The position numbers and the translations under genes are program-made. Below are positions 1 through 6,098 of a stretch of 10,955 nt of DNA, piece after piece; the first letter of the stretch is position 1; the number at the start of each line of letters is the position of its first letter. The stretch lies in assembly GCA_003973375.1 (NCBI GenBank), contig QNYL01000101.1:1-10955 (forward strand). Direction: 5' to 3'. The DNA is from Flavobacteriia bacterium. GTDB lineage: Bacteria; Bacteroidota; Bacteroidia; Flavobacteriales; Flavobacteriaceae. The notes beneath the pieces were generated by a model. The model worked only from the letters and a program-made list of their open reading frames with translations, was not told the origin of the DNA and searched no databases.

Positions 1-57
1 TATGACCCTATAAAAACAGTTAGAGGTATTTGATTTAAGTTTGAAGAAAAACAATAA
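1..57 (+). CDS. C-terminal end of an OmpR/PhoB-family response regulator, UGA read as glycine (partial)
   Basis: Only the last 18 residues are in the window. The frame starting at base 1 reads YDPIKTVRGI-(TGA)-FKFEEKQ and stops at TAA 55-57. This matches the end of the winged-helix DNA-binding domain of OmpR/PhoB response regulators, where the final beta-hairpin carries a conserved TVRGxGY(R/K)F motif. The in-frame TGA at 31-33 falls on the second glycine of that motif, so reading it as Gly restores the family consensus; reading it as Trp or stop does not. Such proteins bind promoter DNA after phosphorylation by a partner histidine kinase. The receiver domain and most of the effector domain lie outside the window. 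The family call rests on a short but distinctive stretch. Confidence 0.72.
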
Positions 58-119
58 ATTTGCAAAAAAAATAAAGCAGATTATAATGAAAATATATTAA
101 TATTTAATCAAAAATAATT

Positions 120-236
120 ATGTTAAAAAAAGAAGAGAAAAAAGAAAAAACTAAAAAAGTTTTTTGGGATGAAAAAACTCAAGCTGCTTATATTAGAGCT
201 TGAGAAGCTTTGAGAGATGCTGTGTGAATGAAATAA
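120..236 (+). CDS. Small 38-residue protein, UGA read as glycine, unknown function
   Basis: The frame starts at ATG 120-122, after an in-frame TAA at 105-107, and ends at TAA 234-236. Under the standard code it would stop at TGA 201-203; with UGA=Gly it also reads through TGA 225-227. The product has a very lysine/glutamate-rich N-terminus (about residues 2-13), then VFWDEKTQAAYIRAG and a short alanine-rich stretch that could form an amphipathic helix. A TGG codon at 165-167 encodes Trp, so UGA is not needed for that residue. It lies 62 nt after the response regulator tail and 9 nt before the next frame, on the same strand, so the three may be co-transcribed. There is no Shine-Dalgarno-like sequence; the upstream region is almost all A and T. 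I do not recognise a family. It could be a chance frame in A-rich DNA, although the tight spacing favours a real gene. Confidence 0.45.
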
Positions 237-245
237 TAAAAAATT

Positions 246-647
246 ATGAAAGAAATATATTTAAAAACAAAAAATCAAAAATTATTTGATTTTATTGATA
301 ATAAAAAACTTAGAAATTCTATTGAGTTATTTTTTGCTTATGCTTATGACATTTATGAAAATATAGATGATTATAAAAATGATGAATTTTTAACAGAATT
401 CAAAACTCATACAATTATTATTTATTTAGGATCAGTAGTTGAAGCCTTGATTTTTTATTATGCTAATAAAAAACTTTGAAATAATGAAAAAGCTAAAAGA
501 AAATATCTAGAAATTGAAGAAATAAAAATTCATCAGAAAATTAAAGAAAGTGATTTTGTTATTTGAAAAATAGTGAAAAAAGAAATTAGTCTTAATGATT
601 CTATAAATTTTAAAGGTAAGGAGATCCGTATTACAGAGGTGTTTTAA
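246..647 (+). CDS. Hypothetical 133-residue helical protein, UGA read as glycine; 3' end probably crosses the junction
   Basis: Read with the standard code this frame stops after 77 residues at TGA 477-479. With UGA=Gly it continues through a second TGA at 564-566 to TAA 645-647. Residues 1-77 look like a real protein: predicted helices, a hydrophobic stretch IIIYLGSVVEALIFYYANKK around residues 57-76, then charged helical sequence. The pattern GSVVEAL followed by aromatic residues recalls helical HEPN-like proteins, but I see no firm diagnostic motif, so the function is unknown. Codon choice is strongly A+T-biased up to about 611, then shifts (AAG GAG ATC CGT, 618-629). The last 11 or so residues are therefore probably not native, and the true C-terminus is likely lost at the junction. 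The native gene may have been longer. Confidence 0.5.
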
Positions 648-655
648 TCTCAAGT
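605..655. other. Composition breakpoint: A+T-rich UGA-recoded DNA meets Bacteroidota DNA
   Basis: Upstream of about 611 the sequence is close to 20% G+C, with almost only A/T-ending codons and five in-frame TGA codons. From about 612 the base composition rises abruptly (20 of 60 bases are G or C in 601-660), and codons such as ATC, CGT and GAG appear. All genes further right read with the standard code. The exact breakpoint cannot be placed by eye; the last base typical of the left part is near 611, and the first sequence clearly of the right type is the repeat block from about 663. The bases between may be the end of a plus-strand Bacteroidota gene that happens to stay in frame. Confidence 0.6.
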
Positions 656-662
656 AAGCCTT

Positions 663-718
663 GATCATAATAAAAAAATGATCAGATGACTCTGTTTATT
701 ATTAAACGAGTCATCTGA
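663..718. repeat. Hairpin with 11-bp and 5-bp stems containing the TCAGATGA octamer
   Basis: TCAGATGACTC at 682-692 is a perfect inverted repeat of GAGTCATCTGA at 708-718. Inside it, GTTTA (694-698) pairs with TAAAC (703-707) around a TTAT loop, leaving only T693 unpaired, so a stem of about 16 bp can form. A smaller 6-bp inverted repeat, GATCAT (663-668) with ATGATC (678-683), abuts it. There is no T-tract on either side, so this is not a standard intrinsic terminator, though it could help end transcription of the minus-strand peptidase gene. It shares its core octamer with three further copies at 820-889. Confidence 0.7.
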
Positions 719-732
719 CCAGAAGGAGCCCG

Positions 733-773
733 CCTTGCCGTACGAGGCAGGGGGTGGCCAAAGGCCGGGGTGG
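733..773. repeat. G+C-rich REP-like unit with paired GGGGTGG motifs
   Basis: In otherwise A+T-rich intergenic DNA this stretch is strongly G+C-rich. CTTGCC (733-738) pairs imperfectly with GGCAGG (746-751) around GTACGA, and two direct copies of GGGGTGG (751-757 and 767-773) flank a short GGCC-AAA-GGCC hairpin (756-766). Arrays with GGGGTGG flanking a variable palindrome are familiar as intergenic repeats in Bacteroidota genomes; I make that assignment from memory of the pattern. No transposase is nearby. It sits between the TCAGATGA hairpins and may form one composite element with them. Confidence 0.5.
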
Positions 774-817
774 TTTAATTTGATATTTTGAAAATTTACC
801 AAAAAGGTGATGAGATT

Positions 818-890
818 CATCAGATGACTATTTTCTATGCCGTTATTAGTCATCAGATGAATCTGTTTTTTGTTGAGAGTGTCATCTGAC
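818..890. repeat. Two overlapping TCAGATGA-based inverted repeats
   Basis: CATCAGATGA occurs twice as a direct repeat (818-827 and 851-860), and the inverse TCATCTGA lies at 882-889. Two alternative hairpins are possible: GATGACTA (823-830) with TAGTCATC (847-854), and TCAGATGA (853-860) with TCATCTGA (882-889). They share bases 853-854, so only one can form fully at a time. The block ends 15 bases before the stop codon of the peptidase gene and lies downstream of it, where it could stabilise the 3' end or slow transcription. With the copies at 682-718 there are five octamers in about 210 bases. Confidence 0.6.
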
Positions 891-904
891 TAGGATTTAA
901 AAAA

Positions 905-3025
905 TTACAGTTCTTTTATCCCCATATTATACAGGATAAAGCTGAAAATATCGGCATATTGTTCGATAGATTTTGAGATTGGGGTTCCTGCTCCGTGACC
1001 GGCATTGGTTTCAATTCTGATAAGAACCGGATTATTTCCGGTTTGTTTTTCCTGAAGTTCAGCCGCAAATTTAAACGAGTGTGCCGGTACAACCCGGTCG
1101 TCATGATCTCCTGTAAGGATCAGGGTGGCAGGATATTTAACTCCTTTCTTCACATTATGAACCGGTGAATATCCTTTTAAATATTCAAACATTTCCTTAC
1201 TTTGTTCAGAAGTTCCGTAATCATAGGCCCATCCTGCTCCGGCAGTAAAAGTATGATATCTGAGCATATCGAGAACACCAACCTGAGGTATGGCCACTTT
1301 CATCAGATCGGGCCTTTGTGTCATAGTTGCTCCAACGAGCAAACCTCCGTTGGATCCTCCACGGATGGCGAGGTAGTCCTTTGAGGTATATTTGTTTTTG
1401 ATGAGATATTCCGCTGCAGCGATAAAATCGTCAAATACATTTTGTTTTTTCATCTGGATCCCTGCATCATGCCATTTTCTTCCGTATTCACCGCCTCCGC
1501 GAAGATTGGGTACAGCATAGATTCCGCCCATTTCCAGCCATACGGCATTGGGAGTGCTGAAAGCAGGGGTAAGGCTGATATTAAACCCACCGTAACCATA
1601 TAAAATTGTAGGGTTCTTACCGTTGAGCTTTATGCCTTTTTTATAAGTGATGATCATGGGTATTTTTGTACCGTCTTTAGAGGTATAAAACACCTGTTTT
1701 GATTCGAAATTTTCAGGATTGAAATTGATCTTTGGTTTTTTGTACACAGTTGATTTACCACTTTCCGGATCGAATTTATAAATGGTGGAAGGCGTGGTGT
1801 AATTGGTAAAAGAGTAATAGAGCTCCTTATCTTCATGTCTTCCGCCAAAACCGTTTACACTTCCCAGTCCGGGTAATTTTACTTCACGGATCAACTTTGC
1901 ATTTTTATCGTATTGCAAAACCTGAGAAACAGCATCTTTCATATATACAGCAAAGAAATACCCGGCTCCTGAAGTAATATTTAAAACATTTTTAGTCTCC
2001 GGAATAAAGTCTGTCCAGTTGGTAATGCCTGGATTCTTAACAGGGGCCTTAACCACTCTTTTGTTAGGCGCCTTATAATTGGTAGAGATATACAGGTTGT
2101 TTTCATCACTTTCAATAACATAACTGTCGTTTTCAAAGTTGTCTGTAATTGGGATTAGTTTGGTCTTGTCTTTTTTTAAGTTTGCAAAATAAAGCTCATT
2201 GCCTGAAGTGGAATTGGCAGCAGTAACCACAAGATATCTTTGATCTTCGGTAACATAACCTCCTACATAACGTCGCTTTTTATCTACTCCGAAGATTACC
2301 TGATCGTTTTTTTGTGGGGTATCCAGTTTATGGAAATATAATTTATGCTGATCGGTCTTGGCCGAAAGTTCACTCCCTTTGGGTTTATCGTAGCTCGAAT
2401 AGTAAAAACCTTCATTTCCCCTCCATGAGAGTCCGCTGAATTTCACATCCTTAATGGTATCCTCCATTATTCTTTTCGACTTGGCATCCATGATAATTAC
2501 CTTTCTCCAGTCGGAACCTCCTTCTGAGATCGCGTAAGCAACAATACTGCCGTCTTTTGTAAAGGAAACACTACCTAAAGAAGTTGTTCCATCGGCACTG
2601 AATTTATTAGGATCGAGAAAAACTTCCGGTTTACCATTGCCTTTTTGGCGGTAGAGTACACTTTGGTTCTGTAAACCGTCATTTTTATAAAAATAGGTAT
2701 AATCTCCTCTTTTAAAAGGAGCTCCGTATTTTTCGTAGTTCCAAAGTTCTTTCAGGCGTTCTTTGATCTTGTTTCGATATGGAATTTTGTTCAGGTAGGC
2801 AAAGGTTACTTTGTTCTGAGCTTTAACCCATGCTTCGGTCTCAGCCGAGCGGTCATCTTCAAGCCATCGGTACGGATCGGCCACTTTGACGCCGAAATAA
2901 GTATCTACATGATCGATCTTTTTGGTTTTGGGATAGTGTATCTTCATAGTATTATTTTGTGCATTGACCGTTCCTGTGGTGAAAACCAGGATCACGATCA
3001 GCGAAAGCGTAATTAGTGATTTCAT
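905..3025 (-). CDS. Prolyl oligopeptidase (family S9A), exported
   Basis: A 706-residue serine peptidase that cleaves short peptides after proline, close to the family's usual length of about 700 residues. A signal peptide (residues 1-22, ending VNA before QNN) indicates export to the periplasm or beyond. The N-terminal arm has the family signature DPYRWLED (50-57), followed by a seven-bladed propeller (about 90-430) that screens substrates. The C-terminal alpha/beta hydrolase domain carries GGSNGG with nucleophile Ser558, Asp642 in HDDRVVP, and His677 in NAGHGAG, so the catalytic triad is intact. The LRGGGEYG motif is at 508-515. The start ATG precedes the signal peptide directly and there is no Shine-Dalgarno site, as is usual in Bacteroidota. 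It begins 27 nt after the Fe-S scaffold gene, so both are probably on one transcript, although no functional link is evident. Likely peptide scavenging. Confidence 0.95.
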   Translation of the reverse strand: MKSLITLSLIVILVFTTGTVNAQNNTMKIHYPKTKKIDHVDTYFGVKVADPYRWLEDDRSAETEAWVKAQNKVTFAYLNKIPYRNKIKERLKELWNYEKYGAPFKRGDYTYFYKNDGLQNQSVLYRQKGNGKPEVFLDPNKFSADGTTSLGSVSFTKDGSIVAYAISEGGSDWRKVIIMDAKSKRIMEDTIKDVKFSGLSWRGNEGFYYSSYDKPKGSELSAKTDQHKLYFHKLDTPQKNDQVIFGVDKKRRYVGGYVTEDQRYLVVTAANSTSGNELYFANLKKDKTKLIPITDNFENDSYVIESDENNLYISTNYKAPNKRVVKAPVKNPGITNWTDFIPETKNVLNITSGAGYFFAVYMKDAVSQVLQYDKNAKLIREVKLPGLGSVNGFGGRHEDKELYYSFTNYTTPSTIYKFDPESGKSTVYKKPKINFNPENFESKQVFYTSKDGTKIPMIITYKKGIKLNGKNPTILYGYGGFNISLTPAFSTPNAVWLEMGGIYAVPNLRGGGEYGRKWHDAGIQMKKQNVFDDFIAAAEYLIKNKYTSKDYLAIRGGSNGGLLVGATMTQRPDLMKVAIPQVGVLDMLRYHTFTAGAGWAYDYGTSEQSKEMFEYLKGYSPVHNVKKGVKYPATLILTGDHDDRVVPAHSFKFAAELQEKQTGNNPVLIRIETNAGHGAGTPISKSIEQYADIFSFILYNMGIKEL

Positions 3026-3052
3026 AATTTGCGTTTTTATCTGGGTTAATTG

Positions 3053-3907
3053 TTAGTTTAATGATTCTACAGATTCTATTTTATCTCCTAAAAACCGTTT
3101 GAGTGTTGCTTCAATACCGTGTTTTAAGGTAATGGTTGACGACGGGCATCCGTTGCAGGCACCCTGAAGTGTAACGTTGACAATTTTTGTTTCAGGATCA
3201 TAGGATTCAAATTTGATATTGCCGCCATCTCCGTTTACAGCAGGCTTGATGTATTCATTGATCAGACTTACGATCTGTTTTGAGGTTTCATCCGGATTGA
3301 TTCCGGTTGAACCGGATGCATAAGATGAAGAGATCACATTCTTTTTGGTTTGCAGATATTCTTTCAGAAAATCGCGTATTGCATCATTTACCTCGATCCA
3401 TTCCAGTGTTTTGTCTTTGGTAATGGAAATATAATTTTGAGAGATAAAAACCTTTTTTACAAAGGGATATTCAAAAAGTTCATAGGCCAGGGGAACCTTT
3501 GCAGCTTCATCGAGATCTTTTATTTCAATGCTTTGATTGGTGAGAAATTTATTGGTTACAAATTTCCGGGTATCCGGATTTGGAGTGCTTTCGGCATAGA
3601 CCTCGATCAGGAAATTATCAGGATCGCTAAAAAGCGGTTTCTTTTGCAACAGGTAATCTTCGAGGAAATTTTTAAGCTCGCTCTGAACTTCACTCCACTG
3701 AACCATATCAAATCTTTCCAGTGTGATATCATAAGAGTTGATAGCCACACTTTTGATAAAGGGCAATTTAAATAGTTTTTTAGCCAATGGTGATCCGTCA
3801 GCCTCTTCTATATTTTTAAATTTTTGCGGATCTTTGGTCAGGGTTTGATCTGTTTTAAATCTAATCAGTGTAGGTTTGTCAGTAATTTCAATCTTTATTT
3901 GAGACAT
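3053..3907 (-). CDS. Nfu/NifU-type Fe-S cluster scaffold with two N-terminal Nfu domains
   Basis: This 284-residue protein is predicted to hold and deliver [4Fe-4S] clusters to client enzymes in the cytoplasm. The C-terminal NifU domain (about 207-280) contains VNGDGGNIKF and GACNGCPSS, where Cys251 and Cys254 form the CxxC cluster site. In front of it are two Nfu N-terminal (HIRA-interacting-like) domains: residues 2-88 and 100-186. The second keeps the typical ESTPNPDTRKF sequence (106-116); the first has lost it (DKPTLIRFKT, 10-19) but keeps the downstream pattern SPLAKKLFKLPFIKSV, showing that it arose by duplication. There is no signal peptide. The start is the first ATG after a -7-like element at 3926-3933. 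It is the upstream gene of a pair with the prolyl oligopeptidase. The name NifU-like or NfuA-like fits; assigning a specific symbol would be over-precise. Confidence 0.9.
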   Translation of the reverse strand: MSQIKIEITDKPTLIRFKTDQTLTKDPQKFKNIEEADGSPLAKKLFKLPFIKSVAINSYDITLERFDMVQWSEVQSELKNFLEDYLLQKKPLFSDPDNFLIEVYAESTPNPDTRKFVTNKFLTNQSIEIKDLDEAAKVPLAYELFEYPFVKKVFISQNYISITKDKTLEWIEVNDAIRDFLKEYLQTKKNVISSSYASGSTGINPDETSKQIVSLINEYIKPAVNGDGGNIKFESYDPETKIVNVTLQGACNGCPSSTITLKHGIEATLKRFLGDKIESVESLN

Positions 3908-3925
3908 GAATTATAATTTGGATCG

Positions 3926-3933
3926 CAAATTTA
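3926..3933 (-). promoter_or_regulatory. Bacteroidota-type -7 element upstream of the nfu-like gene
   Basis: On the minus strand this reads TAAATTTG, a full match to the Bacteroidota sigma-ABfr -7 consensus TAnnTTTG. It ends 18 nt before the start codon. No convincing -33 TTG is present at the expected distance, so the call rests on one motif in A+T-rich DNA. Confidence 0.35.
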
Positions 3934-4055
3934 CAAAAATCAGCTTGCTTTTAATGGTAAGAAAGTGTTAAGAAACTTATGCTGAATTATTTCTGATACA
4001 GGTTAAATTTTATACTTAAATTTACAAAGCAAATATTTAGAATAAAATAAAGACT

Positions 4056-4568
4056 ATGATTGTAAAAGAGTTAAGAGGCAAAAAGCCTGTATTTGGAAAA
4101 GATTGTTTCCTGGCAGAGACATCTGTGGTTATCGGTGATGTGGTTATGGGAGATCAGTGCAGTATATGGTACCATGCGGTGATCAGAGGTGATGTGCATT
4201 TTATTAAAATGGGAAATAAGGTCAATGTTCAGGATGGTGCTGTAATCCATGCTACTTATAAAACCTCACCAACCGAAATCGGGAATAATGTTTCCATAGC
4301 GCATAATGCCATTGTTCACGGATGTACGATTCATGATAATGTGCTGATCGGGATGGGAGCCATTGTTATGGATGATTGTGTAATCCACAGTAACAGCATT
4401 ATTGCCGCCGGAGCTGTTGTTACCAAAAACACCGTTGTCGAATCGGGGAGTGTTTATGCAGGTACTCCTGCCAGAAAAGTAAAGGACATCAGTGAAGAAC
4501 TTATCTCCGGGGAGATAGAGAGAATTGCCGATAATTATATAAAATATGCCGGCTGGTATAAGGAATAA
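4056..4568 (+). CDS. Gamma-carbonic-anhydrase-like protein (PaaY/YrdA/CaiE group), hexapeptide repeat
   Basis: A 170-residue left-handed beta-helix protein that probably forms a trimer with metal sites between subunits. Hexapeptide repeats run from about residue 12 to 135, followed by a C-terminal helix. The three zinc-ligand histidines of gamma carbonic anhydrases are recognisable: His65 (AVIHAT), His83 and His88 (IAHNAIVHGC, with the usual spacing of five). Arg44 and Asp46 (IRGDV) and Gln59-Asp60 (VQDG) match other active-site positions. The acidic loop of the archaeal Cam enzyme is absent, as in the YrdA/PaaY group, whose activity is often weak or unproven, so CO2 hydration is possible but not certain. 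It is the only plus-strand gene of the right part and stands alone, diverging from the nfu-like gene across 148 bases and ending at a terminator. No Shine-Dalgarno site or clear -7 element is seen. Confidence 0.9.
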   Translation: MIVKELRGKKPVFGKDCFLAETSVVIGDVVMGDQCSIWYHAVIRGDVHFIKMGNKVNVQDGAVIHATYKTSPTEIGNNVSIAHNAIVHGCTIHDNVLIGMGAIVMDDCVIHSNSIIAAGAVVTKNTVVESGSVYAGTPARKVKDISEELISGEIERIADNYIKYAGWYKE

Positions 4569-4601
4569 AAAAAGACTGCCCGGTTGGGGCAGTCTTTTTT
4601 T
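4567..4601. terminator. Bidirectional intrinsic terminator between the gamma-CA-like gene and ompH
   Basis: GACTGCCC (4574-4581) pairs perfectly with GGGCAGTC (4587-4594) around a five-base loop. The stem is flanked by seven A bases (4567-4573) and seven T bases (4595-4601), so it works as a terminator on both strands. It starts within the stop codon of the plus-strand gene and lies 18 nt beyond the end of the converging minus-strand ompH gene, ending the envelope operon on that side. Confidence 0.93.
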
Positions 4602-4619
4602 AAAATAGATTGAGTCTTC

Positions 4620-5132
4620 TTACTGGATTCCCAGTTTTGCTTTAACGGCACTCATCAGATCTTCTCCATCAAAAACCAAAAGTCCTTTACCCGGAGCAGA
4701 ATCGAGTACATATTGAATACCCTTTGCTTTAGCTACTTCGTTAACAGCCTTTTGAGCTTTTTCCAAGATTGGTTTTAACAGATCAAAACGTTTCTTTTGT
4801 AATTCCTGATCAGCAGTTTGACCGTATTTTTGTAATCTTTTCTGAAGATCTTCAACTTCTTTTTGACGTTTTGCATTTTCAGCATCAGTTTGAGTTGGTG
4901 CCTCCTGACTGTATTTTTTAAGTTTTGCCTGTAAAGCCGTTGCCTGAGTTTTATACTCGTTGGCATAAGTTTCAGATAATTTCTTTAGCTCATTTTCCAT
5001 AGCCTTTGCTTCCGGCATTGACATTAACAGTTTTTCACTGTCAATATGAGCGATCTTCTGTGCATTTGCAGTATTGGTTCCTATACCTGCTAATAAAACA
5101 AATGCTAACAATAAGTTTCTAAATAATTTCAT
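4620..5132 (-). CDS. OmpH/Skp-family periplasmic chaperone, standard length
   Basis: A 170-residue Skp/OmpH protein. Residues 1-24 form a signal peptide ending in TANA; the mature part starts with the family's strand pattern QKIAHIDSEKLL, followed by a long charged coiled coil (about 40-130) that forms the grasping tentacles, and a C-terminal strand-helix return (GIQYVLDSAPGKGLLVFDG). Skp trimers hold unfolded outer membrane proteins in the periplasm and pass them to the Bam machinery. The gene is 29 nt downstream of a second, longer ompH, and both follow bamA, the classical bamA-skp order. It is the last gene of the cluster, ending at the terminator at 4567-4601. It is close to the family's usual length of about 160-170 residues. 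Confidence 0.92.
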   Translation of the reverse strand: MKLFRNLLLAFVLLAGIGTNTANAQKIAHIDSEKLLMSMPEAKAMENELKKLSETYANEYKTQATALQAKLKKYSQEAPTQTDAENAKRQKEVEDLQKRLQKYGQTADQELQKKRFDLLKPILEKAQKAVNEVAKAKGIQYVLDSAPGKGLLVFDGEDLMSAVKAKLGIQ

Positions 5133-5161
5133 TTTTCAATAATTTGTTAATAATAATTCTT

Positions 5162-6034
5162 TTAATTGTCTTTGTTTAATAATTGTTCTCTTTCTTTTTT
5201 TCGTTTTTCAATTTCCCTAAGCTTTTCTTCTCTTCTTTTTTCGGATTCTCTTTTTAAGGAGTCTCTTAATTTTTCACGGGCTTCCTGTTGTTTTTTAATT
5301 CTTGCTTTTAAAGCAGCTCTTTTAGCTTCTTTTTCTTCTTGTTTTTTTAGGGCTTCCTGAGTTTTTATATCGTCAGGATCTGTGGTTTCAGTTTTGTCTC
5401 CAATCACTTCATCAACTGCATTTTCAACAGCTTCTGCCTCTATTACTTGCTCTATAGGTGCTTTTTTTCCTTTAACGTTGCGTTGATTTTTTCGATCTTC
5501 TATAATTTTTCTCTTTCTATTTTTTACAATAGAGTTTAAAACCAACTCGCTGATATCAAATTTTCTGTTGTAATACAGCATGATAAGATCACTTGACTTA
5601 TCAAAAACAAAATCGTATTTTTTTCTTTCGGCAATGCTCTGGATCGAATTGAAGATTTGATCCTGAACAGGTTTAACAAATTGTTTTCTCAATCGGTAAA
5701 GATCTCCTTCAGGGCCGAAATAAGCCAGTTGTAAACGATCTAATTCTTTTTGTTTGATATCAATATCTTCTTCTCTTTCCTTGATCATCTCATTGGTAAG
5801 CAGAGCTTTTTCATTTTCCAGATCTGCCTTTAAGGTATTGATCTCATTATTGAGCTTATCTAATTTCTGCTTCCAGTCTTTAATTTTCTGATCCAGTCGC
5901 AACTGGGCTTCGGCATATTCCGGAACATTTTCCAGAATATAATCCATATCAATGTATGCAATACGTTGAGGTTTTTGACTAAATATCAAAGAACTTATCA
6001 GAAAAAAGGCGATAAAAAATATATTTTTTATCAT
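5162..6034 (-). CDS. OmpH/Skp-family periplasmic chaperone with a long charged C-terminal extension
   Basis: A 290-residue protein. Residues 1-19 are a signal peptide (ending LIFS before QKPQ). Residues 20-175 are a Skp/OmpH domain starting RIAYIDMDYILENVPEY, with a coiled-coil arm at about 45-105 and the return segment KKYDFVFDKSSDLIMLYY (138-155). About 115 extra residues follow: a basic patch (171-191), an acidic linker (198-222), then an almost uninterrupted K/R/E-rich helix (225-288). The core is expected to chaperone outer membrane proteins for the adjacent BamA. The tail has no counterpart in enterobacterial Skp and its role is unknown; a contact with peptidoglycan, membrane or client proteins is possible. 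The gene starts 64 nt after bamA, with a -7-like element in the gap, so it can probably be expressed separately as well as from the operon. Confidence 0.9.
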   Translation of the reverse strand: MIKNIFFIAFFLISSLIFSQKPQRIAYIDMDYILENVPEYAEAQLRLDQKIKDWKQKLDKLNNEINTLKADLENEKALLTNEMIKEREEDIDIKQKELDRLQLAYFGPEGDLYRLRKQFVKPVQDQIFNSIQSIAERKKYDFVFDKSSDLIMLYYNRKFDISELVLNSIVKNRKRKIIEDRKNQRNVKGKKAPIEQVIEAEAVENAVDEVIGDKTETTDPDDIKTQEALKKQEEKEAKRAALKARIKKQQEAREKLRDSLKRESEKRREEKLREIEKRKKEREQLLNKDN

Positions 6035-6077
6035 AGTTTAATTAACTTTTAATTATATACTAGACTATTAACTTAGG

Positions 6078-6085
6078 CAAAGATA
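6078..6085 (-). promoter_or_regulatory. Bacteroidota-type -7 element upstream of the first ompH
   Basis: The minus strand reads TATCTTTG, matching TAnnTTTG, in the 64-nt gap between bamA and ompH and 43 nt before the ompH start. No clear -33 element is visible. It would allow chaperone expression independent of bamA. Confidence 0.4.
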
Positions 6086-6098
6086 ACAATTTAGTAAT

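Noticed and set aside
1..647. Decayed pseudogenes with premature TGA stops
   Set aside because: The only interruptions are TGA, never TAA or TAG, with no frameshifts, and one TGA falls on a conserved glycine; recoding explains this better than decay.
1..647. Mollicutes-type code with UGA=Trp
   Set aside because: Trp at 31-33 would break the TVRGxG(Y/F) motif, TGG is already used for Trp at 165-167, and OmpR-type regulators are uncommon in mollicutes.
665..853. A 62-codon minus-strand frame across the repeat block
   Set aside because: It consists of hairpin and REP-like repeats, has no protein-like composition, and would overlap the downstream region of the peptidase gene; a chance frame.
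682..889. CRISPR array suggested by repeated octamers
   Set aside because: The repeats are 8 bases, in both orientations, with unequal spacing and no spacer pattern or cas gene.
3350..3775. A 141-codon plus-strand frame
   Set aside because: It is fully antisense to the Nfu-like gene, whose domains and CxxC motif are clear; its product has no recognisable pattern.
5166..5360. A plus-strand frame rich in Ser, Phe and Leu
   Set aside because: It is the antisense of the K/R/E-rich tail of the long OmpH protein; its composition is a by-product of that repeat-like coding.
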